From Haloterrigena turkmenica DSM 5511 (lineage in GTDB: Archaea; Halobacteriota; Halobacteria; Halobacteriales; Natrialbaceae): a stretch of DNA of 64,000 nucleotides. The DNA is taken from NCBI RefSeq assembly GCF_000025325.1, contig NC_013743.1, positions 1,364,001-1,428,000 on the forward strand. Reading direction: 5' to 3'. The notes under the pieces were generated by a model. That model ran no database searches. It was not told the DNA's origin and saw only the letters and a program-made list of their open reading frames with translations. The position numbers were made by a program, and so were the translations under genes. The stretch's first letter is position 1, and every line of letters begins with the position of its first letter. Below are positions 8,969 through 17,029 of this stretch, in pieces.

Positions 8969-9074
8969 TCCTCGATGGGATAGTAAGCGCTGCTGAACTC
9001 GGTATCGCTCCAGACCGAACGAGGGACCCTGCGGTGGCGCGTACTGTCGACCGACCGAGCCTCGCGAGGGCGGT

Positions 9075-9174
9075 CGATGACACTGCGCGAGGGACGAGCA
9101 AGTGACCGAACGGGAACGAGCGAGTCGGCTGGGGAGGGGCGTGGAATCCCTTGTCGCCACGATAGCAAGACGCT
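9075..9174 (+). repeat. Dispersed repeat, copy A
   Basis: The core reads GAGTCGGCTGGGGAGGG, then a GTGG/AATCCC segment and GTCGCCACG, with GCAAGACGCTT after it. Copy B (9254-9330) is the same element in reverse orientation, and copy C at 33277-33372 shares both the core and the preceding CACT...CGCGAGGGA stretch. It has no start codon or coding bias of its own. The pattern fits a non-autonomous IS200/IS605-like (PATE-type) element or its end sequence, but no transposase gene is present. Confidence 0.6.
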
Positions 9175-9253
9175 TCGTTTCGTCACCAGTGCCTCGAGCA
9201 GACCGGTCTACAAGCATGTATATCGCTCGCCATTTCGATCAGAGCGGGGAGTA

Positions 9254-9330
9254 GAGAGAAGCATCTTGCTCCCGTGGCGACGGGGAATCGCCACGCCCTC
9301 CCCAGCCGACTCGCTCCCGCTGGTCGCTCG
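9254..9330 (-). repeat. Dispersed repeat, copy B (inverted relative to A)
   Basis: The reverse complement reads GGGAGCGAGTCGGCTGGGGA, then GGGCGTGGCGATTCCCC, GTCGCCACGGGAGCAAGA and TGCTTCTCT. It matches copy A nearly base for base over about 55 bp. A and B together form a large inverted repeat with about 80 bp between them, so a transcript across the region would fold into a long stem. No protein is encoded. Confidence 0.6.
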
Positions 9331-9470
9331 TCCATTGTCAGAACGAGTTCTGACACGCCTTCGTTCACTACGCTCACGAAGACCTCGCGCGAATTCGTCG
9401 GTCACCCTCGCTGTCGCTCGGCTGACCGACAGCGCGCGCCACCGTACACTGGGTTCTCAGTTCAGATCGC

Positions 9471-9505
9471 AAAGAAGCCGAACGTTCTCTTTGCTCGCGT
9501 TCGGC
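9471..9505 (-). terminator. Hairpin and T-rich tract after gatB
   Basis: On the minus strand, just past the gatB stop (TAA, 9508-9510), the arms GCCGAACG (9505-9498) and CGTTCGGC (9484-9477) are perfectly complementary over 8 bp and are followed by TTCTTT (9476-9471). This is a plausible 3' end for the gatB transcript. Haloarchaeal termination usually relies on T-tracts, so the hairpin may serve stability. Confidence 0.5.
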
Positions 9506-9507
9506 GG

Positions 9508-11004
9508 TTATCCGTCCAGTTCGGCCCGCAGCAACTGGTTGACGTCGCCGGGGTCAGCACTTCCGCCGGTCTTCTGCATGACCTGCCCGACGAGGAAGTT
9601 GATCGCGCCGTCGTCGCCGGACTCGTAGTCGTCGACGGCGTCGGGGTTCTCGTCGATGGCCTCGACGACGGCCTGCTGGACCTCGTCCTCGCCGGTCTTG
9701 CCCAGCCCTTCCTGTTCAACGATCTCGTCAGGCGCGTTGCCGTCGTCGAGCATCGATCGAAGCACGGTCTCGCGGGCGTTTTTCGCCGTGATCTCGTCCT
9801 CGGCGACGAGTTCGACGAGGCGGGAGACCTCCTCGAGGCGATCCGCGATGTCCGTGATCTCCATGTCGCGGTAGTTGAGTTCGCCCAGCAGGTTGTCCGC
9901 GACCCACGTCGCCGCGAGGTCGGGGTCGAATTCGCCGGCGACGTCCTCGTAGAAGTCGGCGACCTGCTTGGTCGAGGTGAGCTTCGAGGCGGCCTCCTCG
10001 CTCAGGCCGTACTCCTCCTGGAATCGCTCGCGGCGGGCCGAGGGGAGCTCCGGAATCGCGATCTCGTCCTTCCAGCCCGAGACGCGAAGCGGCGGCAGGT
10101 CGGCCTCCTCGAAGTACCGGTAGTCCTTCTCCTCTTCCTTCGAGCGCATCGAGACCGTGATCCCGCGGGACTCGTCCCAGTGACGGGTCTCCTGTTCGAC
10201 CGCGCGACCGCGCTGGATGGCGTTCTTCTGGCGCGTCTCCTCGTAGGCCAGGGCCTTCTCCGCGCCCTTGTGACTCGAGATGTTCTTGACTTCGGTGCGG
10301 TTGGCCGCGGCCAGCGCCTCTTCGCCGATCTCGTCGGTGTCGTCGCCGTCGATCTCCTCCTCGGGGATGATCGAGAGGTTGGCGTCGATGCGCAGGCTGC
10401 CGTCGCGTTCCGCGTCGAAGACGCCCAGGTACTCGAGCACTTCCTCGAGTTCGGCCAGGAAGGCCCGCACCTCCGCGGGGCTGCGGAAGTCCGGCGCCGT
10501 GACGATCTCCATCAGCGGCGTCCCCGCGCGGTTGTAGTCGACGAGGGTGTACTCCGCCGAATCGATGCCGCCACCGCCGCCGACGTGCTGGAGGCTGCCC
10601 GGGTCCTCCTCTAAGTGGGCCCGTTCGATCGCCACCGTGCGGCGCTCGCCCTCGACGGAGACCTCGAGTTCGCCGTCGGCGCAGATCGGCTCGTCGTACT
10701 GGGTGATCTGGAAGTTCTTGGGCAGGTCGGGGTAGTAGTAGTTCTTCCGGTGGAACCGAGTCTCCTCGGGGATGTCGGCGTCGATCGCCTTCCCGATCTT
10801 GACGGCGGCCTCGACGGCGGCCTCGTTCAAGACGGGCAGCGCGCCCGGCAGGCCGAGACAGACCGGGCAGACGTTCTCGTTGGGCTCGTCGGTCTGTTCG
10901 GTCGCACAGCCACAGAAGATCTTCGTGTCGGTCTCCAGCTGGACGTGGACCTCGAGGCCGATGACGGTCACGAGGTCGCCCTGCTGGACGGTCTGGGCAG
11001 TCAT
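9508..11004 (-). CDS. gatB: Asp-tRNA(Asn)/Glu-tRNA(Gln) amidotransferase subunit B
   Basis: A 498-aa GatB. It begins MTAQTVQQGDLVTVIGLEVH and carries the GatB signature VDYNRAGTPLMEIV and a Cys-containing zinc segment (CGCATEQ...CPVCLGLPGALP). The C-terminal YqeY-like tail ends NQLLRAELDG. In GatCAB, GatB binds tRNA and transamidates mischarged Asp-tRNA(Asn) and/or Glu-tRNA(Gln); GatA and GatC are not in this window. Start ATG 11004 was preferred over the upstream extension to 11085 because the family begins close to VIGLEVHVQL. Length is normal (about 480-500 aa). Confidence 0.95.
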   Translation of the reverse strand: MTAQTVQQGDLVTVIGLEVHVQLETDTKIFCGCATEQTDEPNENVCPVCLGLPGALPVLNEAAVEAAVKIGKAIDADIPEETRFHRKNYYYPDLPKNFQITQYDEPICADGELEVSVEGERRTVAIERAHLEEDPGSLQHVGGGGGIDSAEYTLVDYNRAGTPLMEIVTAPDFRSPAEVRAFLAELEEVLEYLGVFDAERDGSLRIDANLSIIPEEEIDGDDTDEIGEEALAAANRTEVKNISSHKGAEKALAYEETRQKNAIQRGRAVEQETRHWDESRGITVSMRSKEEEKDYRYFEEADLPPLRVSGWKDEIAIPELPSARRERFQEEYGLSEEAASKLTSTKQVADFYEDVAGEFDPDLAATWVADNLLGELNYRDMEITDIADRLEEVSRLVELVAEDEITAKNARETVLRSMLDDGNAPDEIVEQEGLGKTGEDEVQQAVVEAIDENPDAVDDYESGDDGAINFLVGQVMQKTGGSADPGDVNQLLRAELDG

Positions 11005-11081
11005 TGGGCCTCGATTCGGGCCGGGCGGGGTAAAACGTAACGACTGCCGTGCCGACGGCTTCGAGCCAGCGCGGGCGAGAG

Positions 11082-11378
11082 TCAACGCCGGTCAGCGTTC
11101 TCGACCGGTTCGTAAATCGCGACCGTTCCTTGCGCGTCGACGTCGACCACGTATCCGTTGTACCTGAATCGCAACTGACCCCGGGCCCGATCGGACTGAA
11201 ATACCGCGTTCAGATCGCCGGGAGGAACCGCGTGGTACAGCGGCGGTAAGTCGGTGAGCTCCGTGTCCGAGACCGCCGCGACCGCCCGGAGCACGACGTC
11301 GCTGTTCGTCTCCTCCTCGCCGACCGTGTACTCGAGTATCGGGAATCCGACCGCGGGATCCCGTATCGACTCGCCCAT
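11082..11378 (-). CDS. HalOD1 output-domain protein
   Basis: A 98-aa protein consisting of little more than a HalOD1 (halobacterial output domain 1) module: SDVVLRAVAAVSDTELTDLP, then LYHAVPPGDLNAVF, and a beta-strand end FRYNGYVVDVDAQGTVAI. HalOD1 modules occur alone or fused to response-regulator receivers in haloarchaea and are thought to be signal outputs, without a defined activity. It is transcribed divergently from the HTH_10 gene at 11453 across 74 bp, so the two may be co-regulated. ATG 11378 starts at the conserved domain; the extension to 11447 overlaps the neighbour's promoter. Confidence 0.85.
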   Translation of the reverse strand: MGESIRDPAVGFPILEYTVGEEETNSDVVLRAVAAVSDTELTDLPPLYHAVPPGDLNAVFQSDRARGQLRFRYNGYVVDVDAQGTVAIYEPVENADRR

Positions 11379-11420
11379 ACGACCGGTATGCTTCCGGCCC
11401 GGATACCCGGTATGGCTAGA

Positions 11421-11426
11421 ATTTAA
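11421..11426 (+). promoter_or_regulatory. TATA-like element of the HTH_10 gene at 11453
   Basis: ATTTAA is centred about 29 bp before ATG 11453, the spacing expected for a leaderless archaeal transcript. The octamer CCGGTATG occurs at 11383-11390 and again at 11407-11414 in the same intergenic region, ending 6 bp before this element. Confidence 0.5.
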
Positions 11427-11452
11427 CCCTCTCGCCAGCAGAGTCACCGACG

Positions 11453-12154
11453 ATGAGTACTCAGGAACCGGTATCGGAACCGGAGAGTTTCACGCGGGTC
11501 GAATTCTCCCTCTCGAACGCGGAGTATCCGTTCGTCGGTATCTCTACGATCGACGGCTGCCGAGCCGCACTGGAGGAGATACTCCCGCGCAGTGCGGGAT
11601 CGTACGCCGAATTCTTCGAGGTGAGCGGCGTCGAGTCCGAGCGCGTCCTCGAGATCGCGAGGACCCACGAGTCGGCCGAACCGACGTTGCTCGACGAGTA
11701 CGAATCGGAGAGCCTCTTCGAGTTTCGAGTGAGCCGTAACTGTCCCGCGGTCTTCCTGTGCGAGCGCGGAGCGTTACCGCGGGAAGTGTACAGCACCGAC
11801 GGACGTGGGCGTATCAGCGCGGAGATACCGCCGTCGGAGGACGCGGGAGAGATCGTCGACGCGTTCCTCGATTCGCATCCGGACGCGGAGCTACGGGCGA
11901 AGCGAGAGCAGTCGTCCGTCACCCCGCTGTTCGGTCACCGACAGTACAAACGGGTGCTGTCGGAGCGGCTCACGGACCGCCAGCGAGAGGTATTCACGGC
12001 GGCCTACGAGGCGGGATACTACGAGTGGCCGCGCGAGATCACGGCCGATGCACTCGCGACGGAACTGGACATTTCGACGTCGACCCTGCTCGATCACCTC
12101 CGATCCGTCGAGCAGATGTTCGTCCGGCTGTTTTTCGAACCGACGGACCGGTGA
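11453..12154 (+). CDS. HTH_10 (Bat-type) transcriptional regulator
   Basis: A 233-aa protein. Residues about 1-155 form the variable sensor-like domain found in Bat-related regulators. The C-terminus has LTDRQREVFTAAYEAGYYEW and then ALATELDISTSTLLDHLRSV, the HTH_10 signature of bacterio-opsin activator-like DNA-binding proteins. No PAS or GAF domain is present. It is probably a cytoplasmic one-component regulator. It is divergent from a HalOD1 gene, a common pairing of signalling genes in haloarchaea. Targets are unknown. Confidence 0.88.
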   Translation: MSTQEPVSEPESFTRVEFSLSNAEYPFVGISTIDGCRAALEEILPRSAGSYAEFFEVSGVESERVLEIARTHESAEPTLLDEYESESLFEFRVSRNCPAVFLCERGALPREVYSTDGRGRISAEIPPSEDAGEIVDAFLDSHPDAELRAKREQSSVTPLFGHRQYKRVLSERLTDRQREVFTAAYEAGYYEWPREITADALATELDISTSTLLDHLRSVEQMFVRLFFEPTDR

Positions 12155-12195
12155 AGACTCGGATTACAGCGGGAGCAGCGCGAAAGTCCACGACT

Positions 12196-12354
12196 TCAGT
12201 TGCGGGAGGTGTCTGAGGGTCGATATGACCCGTCTTCGACGGCGACCGCTCCTTCGCGATGGAGGGAATCGAGATGCACGAAGGCCTCGCCCGGTCCGTG
12301 GAGGATGCGAATCCCCTCGAGGGCCTCCTCGGTCCGCTCGCAGTGGTCAGCCAT
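12196..12354 (-). pseudogene. Decayed copy of the MBL hydrolase C-terminus
   Basis: The minus strand reads LEGIRILHGPGEAFVHLDSL and then EGAVAVEDGSYR, which matches LEGIHILHGPGEAFAHLDHL and EGAVTVDDGRYR at the end of the hydrolase encoded at 7578-8567. The residues before it (DHCERTEEAL) line up with that gene's DHHRERAEKVV segment, so about 25 residues between the two blocks have been deleted. An ATG at 12354 would give a 52-aa ORF, but the metallohydrolase domain is absent. I take it as a fragment left by duplication or by replacement of a paralogue; a short expressed winged-helix peptide cannot be excluded. Confidence 0.72.
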
Positions 12355-12429
12355 CGGAGACGATTCGGGTCCGCGAGGGGAACACGTAACGGGACAGTTC
12401 CGCGGACGTCGTCCCCAACGGCCCGACGA

Positions 12430-13701
12430 TCAGGGACCGATCGCGACCGCGCCCTCGCTGGTGTTCACGTACAGGCGGTCGTCGGCGATCGCCGGCGTGT
12501 GCGCAACATTGGCTCGTTCGCCGAGATCGAGCGTCCCGGACCCGACCGTCGATCCGTCGGCGGGATCGATCGCGACGATCCCGTCCAGATCCCAGCGGAC
12601 GGATCCGTCCTCGGCCTCGAGTCCGAAGAACGTCCGCTCGCCCCCCTCGAACCCGATTGCACAGATCGTCTCCGACTCCTCGAACACGAGCGGCAGTCCG
12701 GCGACGCCGGACCGGGACGCGGACGGACCGTTCCCGTCGGCGTCGGACTCGGTCGGGTCCGGCTGGAACGACCACAACTGATCGCCGTCATTCGTCGAGA
12801 GGGCGACGATGCCGCCCCCGGCATCGGCCCTGACGGAATCGCCGGCGATCGCGTAGACGGCGTCGTCCCCGACGACGGGCTGGGTGAGCGGGACCCCGCC
12901 GTCGTCGACTTTCGAATCGAACGGGGACTCGGCCGACCACAGCAGGGAGCCGTCGTCACGGTCCGTGGCGCGGAGCGTGTCCGCGACGCTGGCGTAGACG
13001 ACGTCCTCGGTGACCGTCGGCGGAAACTCGTTCGTTAACCGCTGGACCGAGCCGTCGCGTTCCCACTCGTACCGGCGCTCGAGGTCGCCGTCGTCGGCGT
13101 CGAAGACGGCGTAGGTCCGCTCGCCGGCGTACAGCGAGCCGCCGTCGGCCGTCAGCGGCGAGTAGAGCTGCCGCTCGATGGACGCCTGCCAGCGTTCGTC
13201 GCCGCTCTCCGGATCGAGGGCCCGGAGGGTGGGCCCTCCGTCGAGAGTCACGAGGTACACCGCGACCCCGTCGGACTCGAGCGTTCGGCTGGGCATCGCG
13301 GTCGCCGCGTTGCTCCCGTCAGGAGCCAGTTCGAAGGTCTCGCTCCAGTCTTGCTCGCCGGTCTCCCGGTCCACGGCGATGACGTGCGTCTCTCGGCTGA
13401 CGCCGCCGTCGAAGTCGAAGGCGACGATCACCCGCTCTCCGAGGACGAACGGACAGGAGAGCTCGCTCGGGTAGCCGTCGCCGGGCGGTTCGAGATCCTG
13501 TTTCCATGCGGTCTCGAGGTCGCCGTTCGGCCCAGCCGCGTCGGGGTTTCGGCCCGAGTTCGCCGCGTCGTATCGGTACGACGGCCAGCCCTCGAGCCGC
13601 GTCTGATCGTCGGAGAGGACGTCGAGACAGCCGGCCGCGCCGACCGCGCCGGCGCCGGCGATCGCTCCGAGGGTTTCTCGACGGGTAAGCGGGGATTCCA
13701 T
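12430..13701 (-). CDS. PQQ-like beta-propeller lipoprotein (BamB-like)
   Basis: A 423-aa protein. The N-terminus MESPLTRRETLGAIAGAGAV with lipobox AAGC is a Tat lipoprotein signal. The rest is made of repeated blades with motifs such as LRALDPESGDERWQASIE, VIAVDRETGEQDWSETF and LYVNTSEGAVAI, typical of PQQ/BamB-type propellers. It is probably anchored to the outer face of the membrane as a scaffold or binding protein; no PQQ-enzyme catalytic residues stand out. I chose ATG 13701 because it starts the Tat motif. It stands alone with no obvious operon partner. Confidence 0.88.
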   Translation of the reverse strand: MESPLTRRETLGAIAGAGAVGAAGCLDVLSDDQTRLEGWPSYRYDAANSGRNPDAAGPNGDLETAWKQDLEPPGDGYPSELSCPFVLGERVIVAFDFDGGVSRETHVIAVDRETGEQDWSETFELAPDGSNAATAMPSRTLESDGVAVYLVTLDGGPTLRALDPESGDERWQASIERQLYSPLTADGGSLYAGERTYAVFDADDGDLERRYEWERDGSVQRLTNEFPPTVTEDVVYASVADTLRATDRDDGSLLWSAESPFDSKVDDGGVPLTQPVVGDDAVYAIAGDSVRADAGGGIVALSTNDGDQLWSFQPDPTESDADGNGPSASRSGVAGLPLVFEESETICAIGFEGGERTFFGLEAEDGSVRWDLDGIVAIDPADGSTVGSGTLDLGERANVAHTPAIADDRLYVNTSEGAVAIGP

Positions 13702-13892
13702 ACGATTCCTACTGGGGTCCTTCAGAAAAGTGTTATTGAGCCTACTACTCGAGTGTGAATACAATCGATAGCGGCGAACGGCGCGTTCGGCCGTCCGCGA
13801 AACGGGCGTCCGGACGGCCTCGAGCGCGCCGTCCGTACGGTCGCTCCGCCCCCGCCTCGAATCACATCGCGCCGGCGCCGAGCGGGGCGGCG

Positions 13893-15977
13893 CTATCTGG
13901 CCGCCTCGAGTTCCTCGAGCGCCTCGGGGTTCTCGATGCTGCTCATGTCGCCCAAGTCCTCGCCCGTGTAGGTGGCTTCGATGGCCCGGCGAATGATCTT
14001 GCCCGACTGGGTCTTCGGGAGGTCGTCGACGAACAGGATCTCGCGCGGGCGGAACGGTTTGCCCAGTTCCTCGCCGACCTGGGCCCGCAGTTCCTCCTTG
14101 AGGTCGTCCGATTCCTCGTGGCCGTCCTCGAGGATGACGTAGGTGACGACCGCCGTCCCCGTCGTCTCGTCCGGCGCGCCGATGGCGGCGGCCTGGTTGA
14201 CGGCTTCGTGGTCGATGAGCGCGCCCTCCACTTCAGCGGGGCCGACTTTGCGCCCCGCCACGTTCAGCGCGTCGTCGGCCCGCCCGTGGAGGAACCAGAA
14301 GCCGTCTTCGTCCTTCTGGGCCCAGTCGCCGTGGTTCCACATCGGCGGGTCCTCGAAGGTCGACCAGTACTCGTTCAGGTAGCGCTCGTCGCCCGACCAC
14401 AGCGACTTGGTCATCGAGGGACAGGAGTCCCGCGCGACGAGGAAGCCCCGCTGGTTGTCCTCCCTGACGGAATTCCCGTCCCGATCGACGATATCGATGT
14501 CCATGCCGAGTCCGGGACCGCCGAGCGTACAGGGCTTCAACGGCTGGGTCGGCATCGGCATCAGGAAGCAGCCACAGATCTCGGTGCCGCCGGAGATGTT
14601 GATGATCGGCGCCTCGCCGCCGCCGACGTTCTCGTAGAACCAGCGCCACGATTCGGGGTCCCACGGCTCGCCCGTCGACCCGAGGAGCCGGAGCGACGAG
14701 AGGTCGTGCCCCTCGAGCCAGTCGTCCCCGTGCTTGCGCAGCGCTCGAATCGCCGTCGGTGAGATGCCGAACTGCGTCAGCTCGTGGCGGTCGATCATCT
14801 CCCAGAAGCGGTCGGGTTCGGGGTGGTCGGGCGCGCCCTCGTACATGAAGACGGTGCCGCCGAAAGTGTGGGTACCGATGAGCGTCCACGGCCCCATCAT
14901 CCAGCCGATGTCCGAAACCCAGAAGAACCGATCCGAGGGCTTGAGATCCATCCCGAAGTAGACCTCCTTGGCGCACTGGACCTGCACGCCCGCGTGGGTG
15001 TGGACGATCCCTTTGGGCTTGCCCGTCGTCCCCGACGAATAGAGGAGCATCGACTCCTGGCTCGAGTCCAGCGACTTCGTCTCGTACTCGTCGCGTTGCG
15101 TCTCGACGGCGTTGACCCACCACTCGTCGCGGTCGTCGGTCCAGGGGATCTCGCGTTCGCTGTGGCGGTCGCTGGATCCCAACCGATCGAAGACGATCGT
15201 GTGCTCGACGTGACCGGCCTCCTCGATCGCCTCGTCCGCGGCGGACTTGAGGAAGACGGGATCGCCGCGCCGATAGAAGCCGTCGCCCGTGAAGAGCACC
15301 GAGCACTCCGAGTCCGCGATCCGGGTCGCGGCCGCGTCGACGCCGAAGCCCGAGAAGATGGGGACCGCGATCGCACCGACCTTGAAACAGCCGTACAGAA
15401 TGGAGACGACCTCGGGCACCATCGGCATGTAGAGGCCGACCGTGTCGCCGGTCTCGATGCCCCGCTGCTCGAGGGCGTTGGCCACCTTGTTCGACTGCCG
15501 GCGCAATTCGTGGTAGGTCACCTCCCGAATCTCGCCGTCCTCGCCCTCCCAGATCGTCGCCACTTTGTTGCGTCGCTCCTCGTCGACGGCGGCGTGACGG
15601 TCGAGCACGTTGTGGGCGATATTGATCTCGCCGCCGGGGTACCAGTCGGTGAACTGCGGTCCACCGAGGCTCGCGGTTTCACCGCTCGCATCGTCCGAGG
15701 CGCTTCGCGCCTCGCTCTCGCTGTCGTCTCTGATCTCGTCGTACTCGTCGTAGAACTCGATCCCGAGGTAGTCGACGAGTTCGTCCCAGAACCAGTCGAC
15801 GCCGCTCTCGGGTTCGCCGTCGACCTCGCTCGTCGTCCGCTCGATGAGCTCGTCGTAGTCGTCGATCCCGTACGTCTCCATGAAATCGTAGACGTTCGTC
15901 GACTCGACGAACTCCCGGCTGGGGTCGTGGACGATCTCGTCGACGTCCTCGAGGGCCGGATCTGTTGCGTCGGACAT
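13893..15977 (-). CDS. AMP-forming acyl-CoA synthetase (acetyl/acetoacetyl-CoA synthetase-like)
   Basis: A 694-aa ANL-superfamily enzyme with the P-loop YSSGTTGKPKGIVHTH (about residues 313-328), the core motif GRADDALNVAGRKVGPAEVE and the C-terminal catalytic lysine (Lys660) in KTQSGKIIRR. It activates a carboxylic acid with ATP and CoA to acyl-CoA, AMP and PPi. An acidic N-terminal region of about 100 residues precedes the ACS-like start at QFTDWYPGGEINIAHNVLDR. The next gene upstream (3-hydroxybutyrate dehydrogenase-like) ends 2 bp away, so they share a transcript. Context suggests acetoacetate or a related short acid as substrate; this is inference. Confidence 0.9.
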   Translation of the reverse strand: MSDATDPALEDVDEIVHDPSREFVESTNVYDFMETYGIDDYDELIERTTSEVDGEPESGVDWFWDELVDYLGIEFYDEYDEIRDDSESEARSASDDASGETASLGGPQFTDWYPGGEINIAHNVLDRHAAVDEERRNKVATIWEGEDGEIREVTYHELRRQSNKVANALEQRGIETGDTVGLYMPMVPEVVSILYGCFKVGAIAVPIFSGFGVDAAATRIADSECSVLFTGDGFYRRGDPVFLKSAADEAIEEAGHVEHTIVFDRLGSSDRHSEREIPWTDDRDEWWVNAVETQRDEYETKSLDSSQESMLLYSSGTTGKPKGIVHTHAGVQVQCAKEVYFGMDLKPSDRFFWVSDIGWMMGPWTLIGTHTFGGTVFMYEGAPDHPEPDRFWEMIDRHELTQFGISPTAIRALRKHGDDWLEGHDLSSLRLLGSTGEPWDPESWRWFYENVGGGEAPIINISGGTEICGCFLMPMPTQPLKPCTLGGPGLGMDIDIVDRDGNSVREDNQRGFLVARDSCPSMTKSLWSGDERYLNEYWSTFEDPPMWNHGDWAQKDEDGFWFLHGRADDALNVAGRKVGPAEVEGALIDHEAVNQAAAIGAPDETTGTAVVTYVILEDGHEESDDLKEELRAQVGEELGKPFRPREILFVDDLPKTQSGKIIRRAIEATYTGEDLGDMSSIENPEALEELEAAR

Positions 15978-15979
15978 TG

Positions 15980-16837
15980 TTACTCGTAGGTAAGGGTCAT
16001 GCCACCATCAAACAACAGGTCGCCGCCGTCGAGGTGTCGGCCGAGATCCGAGAAGCCGAGCAGGAAGAGGTTGGCGACGTCGATCGGTTCCATCATCTCC
16101 TTGACGCGGGACTGGCCGAGCATGACGTCCTCGATCACCTCGTCGACCGAGATCCCGCGCTGTTCGGCGGTATCCTCGAGTTGATCGGTCACCAGCGGCG
16201 TCTTCACGTAGCCGGTGCTGATCGAGTAGGCGCGAATCTCCCCCTCGCCCTCGGCGGCGATCGACTGTGTCAGGCCGCGCAGGCCGAACTTCGAGACGTT
16301 GTAACCGACCTTGTCGCTGGTGACGTAGTGGCCGTGGACCGAACCCATGTTGCCGACGCAGCCCCGCCCGTCCTCGGTCTCCCGGAAGTGCGGAATGCAG
16401 AGCTTCGAGAGGTACAGCGGCGCCCGGAGCATGATTCGGTGCATCGTATCGTAGGTCTCCATCGGGAAGTTCTCGATCGAGTCGATGTGTTGCATCCCGG
16501 CGACGTTAGCGAGGTACTTGATATCGCCCAGTTCGGCCGCCTCGTCGACGATCCGCTCTAAGTCGTCGTCCTCGGTCAGATCGCCGACGACCGTCTCGAT
16601 GTCGCCCTCGAGGCCGAGTTCTTCGCCCCGGTCGACGGTCCCGGCGAGGCCGTCCTCGTCGATGTCCGTCGCCGCGACGGTGAGGCCGTTCCCGGCGGCG
16701 GCGAGCGCGGTCGCGCGACCGATCCCCGACCCGGCGCCGGTCACGAGACAGACGTTGCGGTCGGTAAAGGCGTCGTCGTCGATCCGGTGAATCTCCTCGG
16801 CGGTCACGGTCGGTGGCGTCACCTGGTCCTGTGACAT
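15980..16837 (-). CDS. Short-chain dehydrogenase, 3-hydroxybutyrate dehydrogenase-like
   Basis: A 285-aa SDR with NAD-binding motif TGAGSGIG (33-40) and catalytic triad Ser166 (MGSVHG), Tyr179 and Lys183 (YNVSK). The stretch KVGYNVSKFGLRGLTQSIAA and the C-terminal substrate-loop order resemble D-3-hydroxybutyrate dehydrogenases, which oxidise 3-hydroxybutyrate to acetoacetate. A 25-residue N-terminal extension is present. It is the first gene of a two-gene operon with the acyl-CoA synthetase. Haloarchaea commonly make PHB-type polyesters, so a role in recycling that polymer is plausible but unproven. Confidence 0.87.
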   Translation of the reverse strand: MSQDQVTPPTVTAEEIHRIDDDAFTDRNVCLVTGAGSGIGRATALAAAGNGLTVAATDIDEDGLAGTVDRGEELGLEGDIETVVGDLTEDDDLERIVDEAAELGDIKYLANVAGMQHIDSIENFPMETYDTMHRIMLRAPLYLSKLCIPHFRETEDGRGCVGNMGSVHGHYVTSDKVGYNVSKFGLRGLTQSIAAEGEGEIRAYSISTGYVKTPLVTDQLEDTAEQRGISVDEVIEDVMLGQSRVKEMMEPIDVANLFLLGFSDLGRHLDGGDLLFDGGMTLTYE

Positions 16838-16861
16838 TTCGTATGGCTACCCTCGGAACGC

Positions 16862-16869
16862 GCTAAAAG
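16862..16869 (-). promoter_or_regulatory. TATA-like element of the SDR/acyl-CoA synthetase operon
   Basis: On the minus strand CTTTTAGC is centred about 29 bp before ATG 16837, which fits a leaderless transcript for the dehydrogenase gene. Confidence 0.45.
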
Positions 16870-16937
16870 ACGCGCGTTAACATATCAACGGGCGCTCGAG
16901 GAGGCGCTTCGATCGTCGCGGTGCCGATCAGTGCCGG

Positions 16938-17003
16938 CCGATTTCGATCGGTAATCTCCGATTTCGAGCGGATCGCGCTCGCGAACGGGTGAAGATATTA
17001 ATA
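16938..17003 (+). promoter_or_regulatory. Direct repeats plus TATA-like element before HTH_10 gene
   Basis: The decamer CCGATTTCGA occurs at 16938-16947 and again at 16958-16967, exactly 20 bp (two helical turns) apart. An AT-rich element GATATTAATA follows at 16994-17003, about 32 bp before ATG 17030. The layout is that of a regulator site upstream of a promoter. The region is shared with the divergent SDR operon, so one factor could control both sides. Confidence 0.5.
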
Positions 17004-17029
17004 CGCTGTGTGTGGTTCACTCGCTAGGA

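Larger units (their letters stand above)
8941..9507. other. Gene-free interval between O-methyltransferase remnant and gatB
   Basis: This stretch of about 570 bp holds the 8945 hairpin, dispersed repeats A and B and, at its right edge, the gatB terminator. Open frames exist on both strands but they are Arg/Ser-rich, overlap one another and resemble no protein, so I call none of them. AT-rich runs are few. It looks like an insertion and decay site rather than a regulatory region. Confidence 0.6.

Noticed and set aside
8941-9507. Short ORFs between the O-methyltransferase remnant and gatB
   Set aside because: All overlap repeats A or B or each other and resemble no protein.
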